Positions 50,924-59,181 of a DNA stretch of 64,000 nucleotides are shown one piece after another. Positions within the stretch are counted from its first letter, which is position 1. Every line of letters starts with the position of its first letter. The notes beneath the pieces are model-generated. The model worked only from the letters and a program-made list of their open reading frames with translations, did not search any database and was not told where the DNA came from. The translations under genes and the position numbers were made by a program. The DNA is from Pseudomonas nitroreducens TX1 (lineage in GTDB: Bacteria; Pseudomonadota; Gammaproteobacteria; Pseudomonadales; Pseudomonadaceae), in assembly GCF_000313755.1 (NCBI RefSeq), contig NZ_AMZB01000084.1:1-64000 (forward strand), in the 5' to 3' direction.

Positions 50924-52084
50924 ATGAGCTTCTTTCACGGCGTCACCGTGACCAATGTCGACGTCGGTGCGCGCACCATTGCGCTGCCGTCGTCCTCGAT
51001 CATCGGCCTGGTGGATACCTTCACCCCCGAGGCCAAGCTGACCGCGCAGGCCGATGTGCCGGTGCTGCTCACCAACCTGCGTGAAGCGGCTGCCGCGTTC
51101 GGTACCGCGTCGGCGATCTACAAGTCCTGCACCGCCATCTTCACCCAGTCCGCCGCGGTGGTCGTGGCGGTGGGCGTGGCCAAGGTCGAGGATGCGGCAC
51201 AGCTGACCTCCGCGATCATCGGCACCGTCACCGAAGCCGGCCAGCGGACCGGCCTGCAGGCGCTGCTCGATGGCAAGTCGCGCTTCAACGCCCAGCCGCG
51301 CCTGCTGATCGCGCCGAAGCATTCCGCCACCCAGGCGGTCGCCACCGCCATGGGCGCACTGGCCGAGAAGCTGCGCGCCATCGCCATCGTCGATGGCCCG
51401 AACACCACCGACGAGGCGGCCATCGCCTACGCCGGCGAGTTCGGCAGCAAGCGCATCTACCTGGTCGACCCGGGCGTGCAGTACTGGGATACCGCCAGCA
51501 GCGCCACCGTCAACGCGCCGGCCTCCGCCAACGCCGCCGCGCTGTTCGCCTGGACCGACAGCCAGTACGGCTTCTGGTCCTCGCCGTCGAACAAGGAACT
51601 GCTCGGCATCACCGGTACCGGCCGTCCCATCGAGTTTCTCGACGGCGACGAGACCTGCCGCGCCAACCTGCTCAACAACGCCAACATCACCACCGTCATC
51701 CGTGACGACGGCTATCGCCTGTGGGGCAACCGTACCCTCTCCAGCGACGCCAAGTGGGCCTTCGTGACCCGCGTGCGGACCATGGACATGGTGATGGACG
51801 CGATCCTCGCCGGGCACAAGTGGGCGGTCGACCGCGGCATCACCAAGACCTACGTGAAGGACGTCACCGAGGGCCTGCAGGCCTTCATGCGCGACCTGAA
51901 GAACCAGGGCGCGGTGATCGACTTCGAGGTCTACGCCGACCCGGACCTCAACACCGCCAGCCAACTGGCCCAGGGCAAGGTGTACTGGAACATCCGCTTC
52001 ACCGACGTACCGCCGGCCGAGAACCCCAACTTCCGCGTCGAGGTGACCGATCAGTGGCTCACCGAAGTCCTGGACGCAGCTTAA
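50924..52084 (+). CDS. Contractile tail sheath protein (P2 FI-like)
   Basis: 386 aa. Starts MSFFHGVTVTNVDVGART; the C-terminal segment TYVKDVTEGLQAFMRDLK and the beta-strand VYWNIRFTDVPPAENPNF form the inter-subunit handshake typical of P2-type sheaths. Builds the contractile sleeve. Followed by the tube gene after 12 bp with a good AAGGAG. Confidence 0.96.
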   Translation: MSFFHGVTVTNVDVGARTIALPSSSIIGLVDTFTPEAKLTAQADVPVLLTNLREAAAAFGTASAIYKSCTAIFTQSAAVVVAVGVAKVEDAAQLTSAIIGTVTEAGQRTGLQALLDGKSRFNAQPRLLIAPKHSATQAVATAMGALAEKLRAIAIVDGPNTTDEAAIAYAGEFGSKRIYLVDPGVQYWDTASSATVNAPASANAAALFAWTDSQYGFWSSPSNKELLGITGTGRPIEFLDGDETCRANLLNNANITTVIRDDGYRLWGNRTLSSDAKWAFVTRVRTMDMVMDAILAGHKWAVDRGITKTYVKDVTEGLQAFMRDLKNQGAVIDFEVYADPDLNTASQLAQGKVYWNIRFTDVPPAENPNFRVEVTDQWLTEVLDAA

Positions 52085-52096
52085 GGAGAACCCCAG

Positions 52097-52600
52097 ATGA
52101 TTCCGCAGATCCTCACCAACACCAACCTGTTCGTCGACGGCGTCAGCTTTGCCGGTGACGTGCCCTCCCTGACCCTGCCTGCCCTCAAGGTGAAGACCCA
52201 GGAGTACCGCGCCGGCGGCATGGACGCCCCGATCCTGCTCGACATGGGCCTGGAGGCCATGGAAGCCAAGTTCACCACCAACGGCGCGCGCCGCGAGGCT
52301 ATGAAGTTCTTCGGCCTGAGCGACCAGGGTTCGTTCAATGGCACCTTCCGCGGCTCCTTCAAGACCCAGAAGGGCGGCACCGTGCCGGTGGTCGCCACCG
52401 TGCGCGGCCTGCTCAAGGAAGTCGATCCGGGCGAGTGGAAGGCCAATGAGCTGGCCGCCTGCACCTACAGCGTGGCGGTCACCTACTACAAGCTGGAAAT
52501 CGAAGGCCGCGAGATGTTCGAGATCGACCCGGTCAATTCCGTGCGCAAGATCAACGGCGTCGATCAGCTCGCCGCGCTGCGCGCTGACCTGGGCGCCTGA
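52097..52600 (+). CDS. Tail tube protein (P2 FII-like)
   Basis: 167 aa, starts MIPQILTNTNLFVDGVSF. Phage_tube family: YRAGGMDAPILLDMGLEAM and the C-terminal YYKLEIEGREMFEIDP. Stacks in hexamers inside the sheath and is driven through the envelope. Confidence 0.96.
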   Translation: MIPQILTNTNLFVDGVSFAGDVPSLTLPALKVKTQEYRAGGMDAPILLDMGLEAMEAKFTTNGARREAMKFFGLSDQGSFNGTFRGSFKTQKGGTVPVVATVRGLLKEVDPGEWKANELAACTYSVAVTYYKLEIEGREMFEIDPVNSVRKINGVDQLAALRADLGA

Positions 52601-52611
52601 GGAGAATCCTG

Positions 52612-52953
52612 ATGCAAGACTCCGTCAAACAGCCCGCGTGGCTGAGCCTGTCCGAGGACGCGGCCGTGGTGAAACTGTCCCGCCCGACCTCCTGCAACGG
52701 CGTCGAGGTCGACGCCCTCACCCTGCGTGCGCCCACCGTGCGCGATATCCGCCTGGCCAGCAAGGTCGCCAGCGACGACGAGGAGCGCGAACTGCAATTG
52801 TTCGCCTCGCTGGCGCAGGTGAGCCGCCAGGACCTGGAGGGGCTCAAGCTCAGCGATTACCAGCGCCTGCAGCACGCCTACTTTCGCCTGGTGCGAGAGG
52901 ACGCGGATGAGCTTCGCGCGGATGCGCCAGTTGGCGCGGCGGCTGGCGGCTGA
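52612..52953 (+). CDS. Tail assembly chaperone gpE
   Basis: 113 aa. Phage_TAC_7 family: LRAPTVRDIRLASKVASDDEE (about 38-58, shortened here in reading) and DLEGLKLSDYQRL. Keeps the tape measure soluble and recruits tube subunits. Its last 47 bases overlap another ORF in the +1 frame, as expected for an E/E' pair. Confidence 0.88.
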   Translation: MQDSVKQPAWLSLSEDAAVVKLSRPTSCNGVEVDALTLRAPTVRDIRLASKVASDDEERELQLFASLAQVSRQDLEGLKLSDYQRLQHAYFRLVREDADELRADAPVGAAAGG

Positions 52954-53032
52954 GTCGGGCTTCACGGCCGGCGAACTGGAACGCATGACCCTCAGCGACC
53001 TGCGTTGGTGGCTGGGGGATGAGACGGGCTAG
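52907..53032 (+). CDS. GpE-prime-like 41-aa overlapping ORF
   Basis: Starts at ATG 52907 inside gpE: MSFARMRQLARRLAAESG, ending LSDLRWWLGDETG. The C-terminal TLSDLRWW parallels the small GpE family of P2 phages (SLTELMAW). It is in the +1 frame relative to gpE and open back to 52823, so it could be made as a fusion by programmed frameshift or from its own ATG. Usually missed by gene callers. Confidence 0.6.
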   Translation: MSFARMRQLARRLAAESGFTAGELERMTLSDLRWWLGDETG

Positions 53033-53043
53033 TTCGTTCGTGG

Positions 53044-53068
53044 GGAGGCACCGTGCTCCGGTGCCTCC
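53044..53068 (+). terminator. Hairpin before the tape-measure gene
   Basis: GGAGGCACCG-TGCTC-CGGTGCCTCC, perfect 10-bp stem, 12 bp after the small gpE-prime ORF; no T-run. Confidence 0.5.
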
Positions 53069-53088
53069 TGTCCTCAGAGGGGAGTGAA

Positions 53089-54909
53089 ATGAACATGAGT
53101 GAAAGCCCAGGGGTGACGCTAGTCCTCGGCCCCGAATTGGGAGAAGCATTGGGGCGGTCGCTTGGCGAGACGTTGAAGAACTCGCTCGGTCTGGCCGTCG
53201 CCGATGCCTTGCTGCGCCTGGAGAGTGCACGCGCGGGTCGTGCCACGGAGCGAGCAGGCGGCGCACCGACGACCCTGGATCTGCATCAATCGTGGCGCGA
53301 CGGGGCGCAAAGCGGGGACCAGCTGGCTCAGCAGACACTTGAAGCCCTCCGAGAAATTGCCGCGCTGCTTCGTCAGCCGGGAGCCGTAGCGACGCGACCC
53401 GTGACGGGACCGCTCGGCAGCACCACAATTGCCTTGCCTCCCGTAGCGTACGAGTGGTCCAAGAAGGAATCCGCGATTCCCGAGGCCTTCTCCGGTCCCA
53501 GGGAGGCCGCGGTATTCGGACTTCGCAATGCGCTCCAGTACGAGCAGCGCATTCAGGAAATTGCCGTCAGGGGGGGCTTGGTGCCGGGCAAGGCATCCGA
53601 GGCCCTGGTGGCGAAACAGGTCGAAGCGGCTGCCAGGGGCAGCGGCGTGGACGCCAGCGCTGCGCTGGACATGGTCCGACTGATGATGAATGCCGGACTC
53701 ACGCTCGAGCGGAGCCTGCAGTATCTGCCAGCGGCGACAAAGCTTCAGTACGGCAAGGCACTGACATCTGAAGCTGTGGTGGGCCTAGTCACGAATATCC
53801 TGCAGCAGGGCAACGGCGATGCGGCGGACGTGGAGCGGGGCCTGGGCGTGATTTCCTGGCGCGCCCAGCAGGAAGGCGTGTCCGTCGAGCAGTTGGTCCG
53901 CCGATTGGACGCCGGGCAGGACGTACGCTCCTGGAAGCAGGTTCTGCAGCGTCCCGAGCAGATGCGGGTCGATCCGGGCGTGGAGTTGCAGAGCGCAGTC
54001 GATGCGCGACGCAATACCGTGCAGGGGCGGCGTAACGCTGCGGAGAATGCCCTGGGCGGCATGCTCCAGGCCGGCGGGAGCGTTAGCCTGAGGACAATGG
54101 ACGCGGGGTTGCCGTTGGCCACAGGCGTTGCCGCAGGTTTGACTCGGGCAGCCTCCCTGGATGGCGCGCGAATGGCTCTGGCAACGCTTCAGTTCGGTCT
54201 GGCGCAGGAGCTGGTTGCCGACTTTGCTGCGGAGTTGGGCTACGAAAGACAAGCACAGGGCATTCGTTCGCTGGATTTGGGTCCGCTGCGATCTCCTGGA
54301 ACATTGATCGATTATTTTCGGGAGCGCCTGGCGGGTGAGAAGTCGTCGCCCAATGCTTCGGCGACAGCGCGCCTGCCATCGCTCGGGCAGGCTCTGAGCC
54401 AGACTCTGCAGCACCAGACGCTTGTTCAGATCAGCCCTGACTCTCCCCGGGAGTCGTTGCCTGATCGTTGGCGTGCTATGGGGGAAGCCGTTGGTGCTCC
54501 GGCAGATTCTCCGGCGGTGGGACCCTCGGTCGGAAGCGTCGTAGGTGGAGGGCTGCTCGCCGCCTTGGTGTTTTCCCCGGTGGGCAGTCTGATCGGGGCC
54601 ACCCTCGGCATCCTGGCGAGCCAGGACGCTGGTGACGACGGGGCGGCGGCTAAATCGGGCACATCCCGCGACGCGGGGCAAGCGCTGGTGCAACCATCAC
54701 CGCGCGATTCCGGCCCTGTCAGCGGTGCCTTGGCCCCAGACCGGGCGCAGAACTGGACCTTCGCCCCGCAGATCAGCATCAACGTATCCGGCAACCTCAA
54801 CGATCCCAACCAGCTGGCCAATGACCTGCTGCCAAGGTTGCGGCAGCTGCTGGCGGACTTCTCTCTGGAACGGCAGCGTGATGCGCTGTTCGATCCGGTC
54901 GTGGTTTAA
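53089..54909 (+). CDS. Tail tape-measure protein
   Basis: 606 aa, mostly helical, with a hydrophobic glycine-rich stretch (about 480-515, VVGGGLLAALVFSPVGSLIG) typical of tape measures. Start ATG follows AGGGGAG by 4 nt. Using the rough phage rule of 0.15 nm per residue it would give a tail near 90 nm. GC is somewhat lower than in the sheath genes. Sits between gpE and gpU as in P2-like tails. Confidence 0.85.
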   Translation: MNMSESPGVTLVLGPELGEALGRSLGETLKNSLGLAVADALLRLESARAGRATERAGGAPTTLDLHQSWRDGAQSGDQLAQQTLEALREIAALLRQPGAVATRPVTGPLGSTTIALPPVAYEWSKKESAIPEAFSGPREAAVFGLRNALQYEQRIQEIAVRGGLVPGKASEALVAKQVEAAARGSGVDASAALDMVRLMMNAGLTLERSLQYLPAATKLQYGKALTSEAVVGLVTNILQQGNGDAADVERGLGVISWRAQQEGVSVEQLVRRLDAGQDVRSWKQVLQRPEQMRVDPGVELQSAVDARRNTVQGRRNAAENALGGMLQAGGSVSLRTMDAGLPLATGVAAGLTRAASLDGARMALATLQFGLAQELVADFAAELGYERQAQGIRSLDLGPLRSPGTLIDYFRERLAGEKSSPNASATARLPSLGQALSQTLQHQTLVQISPDSPRESLPDRWRAMGEAVGAPADSPAVGPSVGSVVGGGLLAALVFSPVGSLIGATLGILASQDAGDDGAAAKSGTSRDAGQALVQPSPRDSGPVSGALAPDRAQNWTFAPQISINVSGNLNDPNQLANDLLPRLRQLLADFSLERQRDALFDPVVV

Positions 54910-54918
54910 GGAGGCGAT

Positions 54919-55788
54919 ATGGCGTATTGGGAGCAAATGCAGAACGGCCTGTCGCAGCTGGCCCGGGCTGCCGAGGATGGCCGCCGCGACCTGGACACGG
55001 TGATCGCGCCGGTCAACGGCGCGGTCAGTGACATCCGCGGGGCGGCCGGCGAACTGGAAGGTTTGCCGGGTGTTTCGCCGGAGATGGCGGGCAAGGTTCA
55101 GCGCGCGATGCAGGGCATCGAGCGCGCGCAGGTCAAGGTCAACAAGGTGGTCAACACCTACAACAGCGCTACGCGAGCCTTGAAGGGCATCGATGAACGC
55201 ATGCAGGGGCTGGGCGAACAGGTGGACCGGGCCAGGAAGGCGGTGGACAAGGTCATCGGCAAGGTCGGTGATTCGCTGGGTTCGATACTGCCCAGTTCGG
55301 TACTGGCGCCCAAGCCTTCGCCCGGTGATTTCATGTGCGCGATCCCCCAGCCGCATCTGCTGGTCATGACGGTGTTGGGTTCGCAGACCCAGTTCTACTT
55401 CAATATCGACACGGTACCGTTCGAGTCGGCGACACGTACCAGCCAGCTCACCTGGAAGGACCAGGCGCGGCTAGGCCGCCGGGGGGCGTTGCAGTATGTC
55501 GGCGTTGGTTCGGAGACGCTGTCGCTGAAGGGAACGATCATGCCGGCCTTGTCGCGGGTCTCGGGCAAGCGCGTGGGATGGGAGAACCCGAACCTGTTGC
55601 GCGAAATCGCCTTGAGCGGCAAGCCGGTGAGCCTGATCAGTGGCTATGGGGATCCCCTGGGAACCTGGTGCCTGACCAAGGTCATCGAAACGCAAAGTGC
55701 TCTGCTCACCAATGGGGCCCCGCGCAATCAAGCCTTCGAACTGGAGTTCAGCCGCTATGGCGACGACAACGATGTATCGCAGCAGTAA
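54919..55788 (+). CDS. Tail protein gpU-like (ripcord) with long N-terminal extension
   Basis: 289 aa. The P2 GpU-like domain starts near residue 130 (FMCAIPQPHLLVMTV, LSLKGTIMPAL, SGKPVSLISGYG). Residues 1-130 are a predicted alpha-helical coiled-coil-like arm absent from P2 gpU. Equivalent to PA0626, which I recall as the ripcord of R2 pyocin. AAGGAG 5 nt before the ATG. Overlaps the gpX gene. Confidence 0.85.
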   Translation: MAYWEQMQNGLSQLARAAEDGRRDLDTVIAPVNGAVSDIRGAAGELEGLPGVSPEMAGKVQRAMQGIERAQVKVNKVVNTYNSATRALKGIDERMQGLGEQVDRARKAVDKVIGKVGDSLGSILPSSVLAPKPSPGDFMCAIPQPHLLVMTVLGSQTQFYFNIDTVPFESATRTSQLTWKDQARLGRRGALQYVGVGSETLSLKGTIMPALSRVSGKRVGWENPNLLREIALSGKPVSLISGYGDPLGTWCLTKVIETQSALLTNGAPRNQAFELEFSRYGDDNDVSQQ

Positions 55789-55969
55789 TGGCGACGTCCT
55801 GGATCAGCTCTGCTATCAGCGTTACGGCCACCTCAGGGGTTGCGTGGAAGCTGTGCTCAATGCCAATCCGGGCCTGGCCGACGAGCCGCAACCATTGCGT
55901 GCCGGCGTGCTGATCCGCATGCCCGACCTGGCGGTGCCGGACAACCCGCAGGTCCGCTTGTGGGATTGA
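55757..55969 (+). CDS. Tail protein gpX (LysM-like)
   Basis: 70 aa. GDVLDQLCYQRYGHLRG and VLNANPGLAD match the P2 gpX/LysM pattern, ending VRLWD. Start at 55757 chosen for GGAG 10 nt upstream and length equal to P2 gpX; an ATG five codons later is possible. Overlaps gpU by 32 bp. Known as the glue protein in the pyocin baseplate. Confidence 0.85.
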   Translation: MATTTMYRSSNGDVLDQLCYQRYGHLRGCVEAVLNANPGLADEPQPLRAGVLIRMPDLAVPDNPQVRLWD

Positions 55970-55987
55970 TTCGGCTGTTCCATCCAG

Positions 55988-56010
55988 GCCCCGCAAGCGC
56001 GGGGCTTTTT
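55988..56010 (+). terminator. Intrinsic terminator between gpX and gpD genes
   Basis: GCCCCGC-AAGC-GCGGGGC followed by five T; again a full terminator inside the tail gene cluster, 15 bp before the gpD start. Confidence 0.8.
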
Positions 56011-56024
56011 CATTCGGGTGACCT

Positions 56025-57029
56025 ATGAAACCTGTCTTTCGCATCGTCGCCGATGGGCGCGACATCACGGCACAGGTCAATGACCGCGTGCTCGATTTGG
56101 AAGTGACCGATAAACACGGCCTGGAATCGGACACGCTGTCGCTCACCCTCGACGACCGCGCCGGCACTGTGGTGTTGCCGCGGCGCGGCGCGCAACTGGA
56201 ACTGTACCTGGGCTATGACGAAATGGGTGTCGCGCCGATGGGGCGCTGTACAGTGGACACCGTAACCTTCAGCGGCGCGCCAGATACGCTGGTGATCAAG
56301 GCCAAGTCCGGCGACTCGCGCAATGCCGGCAAGTCCGTTCGCAGTGACAGCTGGGAGAACGTGACACTGGCCGAAGTGGTGGCCCGCATTGCCGAGCGCA
56401 ACGGCTGGAAGGCTGAGTGCGAAGTGAAGACGAGAATTGCGCGCGCGGACCAGATCAATGAGTCCGACTATCACTTCATCACGCGGTTGGCGCGGCAGTA
56501 CGACTGTACGGCGAAGATCGCTGACCTGAAGTTGCTGGTCATGCCCCGTCAGGCGGGCCGCAGTGCTTCGGGACAGGCGCTGGACAACGTGCGCCTCCTG
56601 CGCGGGGATGTCAGCTCGTTCACCTTTACCCTGGACGATCGCAAGGTGGTCGCGAAGGTGGTCGTGCCTTTCCAGGGACCTGACGGCACTCTGCGCACGG
56701 TGACGGCGGCAAATCCGAATGCGCCGAAGAAGGTACTGGCCGAGTACGTCGAGCGCCATGTCCAGGCCAATGAGACGGCAGCTCAGCAGTTGGCCAAGTC
56801 GAGACTTGCGGACTTCAACCGGCAGACCGCCGGCGTCCGTTTGCAACTGCCGGGCCGCGCAGATCTCTTCGCGGAGTGCCTGGTCGAGCTGAGCGGATTC
56901 AAGACCGGAGTCGACGGCGTTTATCTGGTCGATACCGTGACCCAGCACTACCAGGCGAGCGGTTGGACGACCAGCGTGCTGTGCAATGGCGGGAGCGACG
57001 GCAAGGCACTGGCAGGGGAGGGCAGCTGA
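56025..57029 (+). CDS. Tail hub protein gpD
   Basis: 334 aa Phage_GPD family (late control D). FRIVADGRDITAQVNDRVLDL at the start (residues about 4-24), GYDEMGVAPMGRCTVD and ESDYHFITRLARQYDCTAKI later. Trimeric hub that carries the spike. Stop is 1 base before the endolysin ATG. Confidence 0.95.
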   Translation: MKPVFRIVADGRDITAQVNDRVLDLEVTDKHGLESDTLSLTLDDRAGTVVLPRRGAQLELYLGYDEMGVAPMGRCTVDTVTFSGAPDTLVIKAKSGDSRNAGKSVRSDSWENVTLAEVVARIAERNGWKAECEVKTRIARADQINESDYHFITRLARQYDCTAKIADLKLLVMPRQAGRSASGQALDNVRLLRGDVSSFTFTLDDRKVVAKVVVPFQGPDGTLRTVTAANPNAPKKVLAEYVERHVQANETAAQQLAKSRLADFNRQTAGVRLQLPGRADLFAECLVELSGFKTGVDGVYLVDTVTQHYQASGWTTSVLCNGGSDGKALAGEGS

Positions 57030-57030
57030 C

Positions 57031-57660
57031 ATGCTCATCGACGAACGCCAGCTTCTGCTGATCCTGCCCAACGCCCGCTCCGTAGCGGGCGTTTTTCTGC
57101 CGGCGCTCGATGCAGCCATGCGTGACTTCGGCGTCGACACGCCGCCGCGCGTTGCCGCCTTCCTCGCCCAGGTCGGGTACGAGAGCGCTCAGCTGACCCG
57201 TTGTGTGGAAAGCCTGACCTACAGCTCCCAGCGATTGGCTGCCGTCTGGCCGCGGCGCTTCCGCCGCGCCGATGGCTCGCCCACGGCGCTGGCGCGGGAG
57301 GTGGCGTACCAGCCGGAGCGCATCGCCAACCTTGTCTATGCCGGGCGCAACGGCAATGGCGATGAGGCGTCCGGCGATGGCTGGCGCTTCCGTGGGCGCG
57401 GATTGCTGCAGGTGACCGGACGCAGCAACTACCGCTCAGTCGGAGAAGGGCTGGCGCAGCCCTTGGTTGCCCGCCCGCAGCTGCTGGCGGAGCCGCGCTG
57501 GGCGTGCCGGTCTGCCGCGTGGTGGTGGCAGCGCAACGGGCTCAATGAGCTGGCCGATGGAGCGCGCTTCGAGGAGGTCACCCGGCGCATCAATGGGGGA
57601 TTGAATGGCCTGGAGGTACGGGCGCAGCTCTGGCACCGTGCGCTGGAGGTTCTGCAATGA
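57031..57660 (+). CDS. Endolysin, glycoside hydrolase 19 (chitinase-like lysozyme)
   Basis: 209 aa. Catalytic Glu in LAQVGYESAQLTRC and the GH19 core WRFRGRGLLQVTGRSNY. Cleaves peptidoglycan once the holin opens the membrane. No signal peptide. A perfect terminator-like hairpin lies inside codons 14-22. ATG 57031 right after gpD; overlaps the spanin gene by 4 bp. Confidence 0.92.
   Translation: MLIDERQLLLILPNARSVAGVFLPALDAAMRDFGVDTPPRVAAFLAQVGYESAQLTRCVESLTYSSQRLAAVWPRRFRRADGSPTALAREVAYQPERIANLVYAGRNGNGDEASGDGWRFRGRGLLQVTGRSNYRSVGEGLAQPLVARPQLLAEPRWACRSAAWWWQRNGLNELADGARFEEVTRRINGGLNGLEVRAQLWHRALEVLQ
57070..57096 (+). terminator. Terminator-like hairpin inside the endolysin gene
   Basis: AACGCCCGCT-CCGT-AGCGGGCGTT then TTT: 10-bp perfect stem, within coding sequence. 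Its T-run and stem match those of the intergenic hairpins. Confidence 0.6.
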
Positions 57661-58013
57661 GCCGCTTCTGGTTGGCGCTGGGCCTGACCGGCTTTCTGGT
57701 GGGGGGCTGTATCGGTGGCTGGCTGACCGCGCGCTTCTATGGTGGGCAGGTGGATAGGCTGCACCTGGAGCAGGGTCGTTGCAGCGATGCCGGCAAAGTT
57801 CTGGAATCGAAGCTGGCGCTGCAGAACACCCAGGTCGAAGCGCTGGAGCAGGCTGTCCGCCAGCGTGCGGACGCCGCCGAGCGCGCTCTGACACTGGCCC
57901 GCGAACAGGCGCAGAGCCATGAGGTCGCTGCCAGCCGGCTGTTGCTGGAGCGCAGCGAAGGCGAGGAGTGCGCCGTGATCCGTCAACTGATCGACCAGGA
58001 GCTGTTGCCGTGA
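57657..58013 (+). CDS. Inner-membrane spanin (Rz-like)
   Basis: 118 aa. One N-terminal membrane anchor (about 5-27), then a periplasmic coiled coil rich in Ala/Glu/Gln (about 35-105). Type expected for i-spanin; PA0630 position. ATGA overlap with the endolysin. Confidence 0.8.
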   Translation: MSRFWLALGLTGFLVGGCIGGWLTARFYGGQVDRLHLEQGRCSDAGKVLESKLALQNTQVEALEQAVRQRADAAERALTLAREQAQSHEVAASRLLLERSEGEECAVIRQLIDQELLP

Positions 58014-58267
58014 AGCTGCTGCGGGTTTTCCCCGTGCTGCTCCTGACGGGCTGCACTTCCATCGCGCCGGCGCCGGCGCCGGTGGAAGTGCGCGTTCCCG
58101 TCCCGGTACCGTGCCAGGCGCCGGTTGTCGAAACCCCTCGATTCGCCACCGCCGACCTGCGCCCGGCGGACGATCTGCAAACCAAGGTGCGCGCGCTGCT
58201 GGCCGAGCGGCAGCAGCACCTGGCCTACGAATCCCGCTTGCGTGCCGCCCTCGAAGCTTGCCACTGA
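58010..58267 (+). CDS. Outer-membrane lipoprotein spanin (Rz1-like)
   Basis: 85 aa. GTG start overlapping the Rz stop. Lipobox LLTGC at about residues 10-14, then a proline-rich segment (APAPAPVEVRVPVPVP) as in o-spanins. With the i-spanin it fuses inner and outer membranes at lysis. Confidence 0.82.
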   Translation: MKLLRVFPVLLLTGCTSIAPAPAPVEVRVPVPVPCQAPVVETPRFATADLRPADDLQTKVRALLAERQQHLAYESRLRAALEACH

Positions 58268-58303
58268 ATCTTCCTACCTTCGTCGGCAGGGGCGCCGCGC
58301 GTA

Positions 58304-58333
58304 TTGCGCTGGCGCCCGGCCTTGGGCTACTGT
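58304..58333 (+). promoter_or_regulatory. Candidate trpGDC promoter
   Basis: TTGCGC, 18-bp spacer, TACTGT, ending 29 bp before the leader-peptide start. Modest match; based mainly on position after the pyocin genes. Confidence 0.35.
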
Positions 58334-58361
58334 TCGGCCATCGCTAGGCGAGACCGCAACC

Positions 58362-58430
58362 GTGATCCACCGCACCCGCATCATCACCTCCCTCCTCAAG
58401 GCATTCGCCCGTTGGCGCTGGCGCGCCTGA
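58362..58430 (+). CDS. trpL: trpGDC leader peptide (22 aa)
   Basis: GTG start, ends [12 protein letters not shown]. Two Trp codons in the same WRW setting as in the leader before trpE. Directly after the stop a hairpin CCGGC-ATAGC-GCCGG is followed by TCTCTTCTT, a terminator-like attenuator. Attenuation of trpGDC is established in P. putida; this is the matching structure. 154 bp remain before trpG. Confidence 0.7.
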   Translation: MIHRTRIITSLLKAFARWRWRA

Positions 58431-58584
58431 TTCCTTCTTTCCCGGCATAGCGCCGGTCTCTTCTTACGCGTTCATTTCTCCCATCCGCTGGCATAATTGC
58501 CAGATTCGCGCAGCCCGCGAGGTCGCATCGGGTGTTGACGATGGCGCGATCCGAAAGCAGTGCAATCATGAGGTTCGAGCAGAC

Positions 58585-59181
58585 ATGCTGCTGATGATCG
58601 ATAACTACGATTCCTTCACCTACAACCTGGTGCAGTACTTCGCCGAGTTGAAGGCCGACATCCATGTCATTCGCAATGACGAGCTGAGTGTCGACGAGAT
58701 CGCCGCGCTCAACCCCGAACGCATCGTCCTGTCTCCCGGCCCGTGCACGCCGAACGAGGCGGGCGTTTCCCTGGAAGTCATCGAGCGCTTCGCCGGCAAG
58801 CTGCCGTTGCTGGGCGTGTGCCTGGGCCACCAGTCCATCGGCCAGGCCTTCGGCGGCGATGTGGTGCGGGCGCGCCAGGTCATGCACGGCAAGGTCAGCC
58901 CGGTGTTCCACAAGGACCTGGGTGTGTTCGCCGGCCTGAACAACCCGCTGACCCAGACCCGTTACCACTCCCTGGTGGTGAAGCGCGAGACGCTGCCGGA
59001 CTGCCTGGAAATCACCGCCTGGACGGCGCTGGAAGACGGCTCGGTCGACGAGATCATGGGGCTGCGCCACAAGACGCTGAACGTCGAGGGCGTGCAGTTC
59101 CACCCCGAGTCGATCCTCTCCGAACAGGGCCACGAGATGCTGGCCAACTTCCTCAAGCAGACCGGCGGGGTGCGCGCATGA
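58585..59181 (+). CDS. trpG: Anthranilate synthase component II TrpG
   Basis: 198 aa glutamine amidotransferase. Nucleophile Cys in [10 protein letters not shown] (about 79) and His-Glu in VQFHPESIL. Supplies ammonia to TrpE. ATG start [16 protein letters not shown]. Overlaps trpD by 4 bp. Confidence 0.97.
   Translation: MLLMIDNYDSFTYNLVQYFAELKADIHVIRNDELSVDEIAALNPERIVLSPGPCTPNEAGVSLEVIERFAGKLPLLGVCLGHQSIGQAFGGDVVRARQVMHGKVSPVFHKDLGVFAGLNNPLTQTRYHSLVVKRETLPDCLEITAWTALEDGSVDEIMGLRHKTLNVEGVQFHPESILSEQGHEMLANFLKQTGGVRA

Noticed and set aside
40641-58480. Attachment-site duplication flanking the tailocin
   Set aside because: I found no direct repeat at both ends besides the trp leader codons ARWRWRA, which are explained by trp attenuation; there is also no integrase gene.
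58743-59177. Long extension of the trpD frame upstream into trpG
   Set aside because: The extension is a shadow of trpG; the conserved TrpD N-terminus [13 protein letters not shown] begins at 59178.
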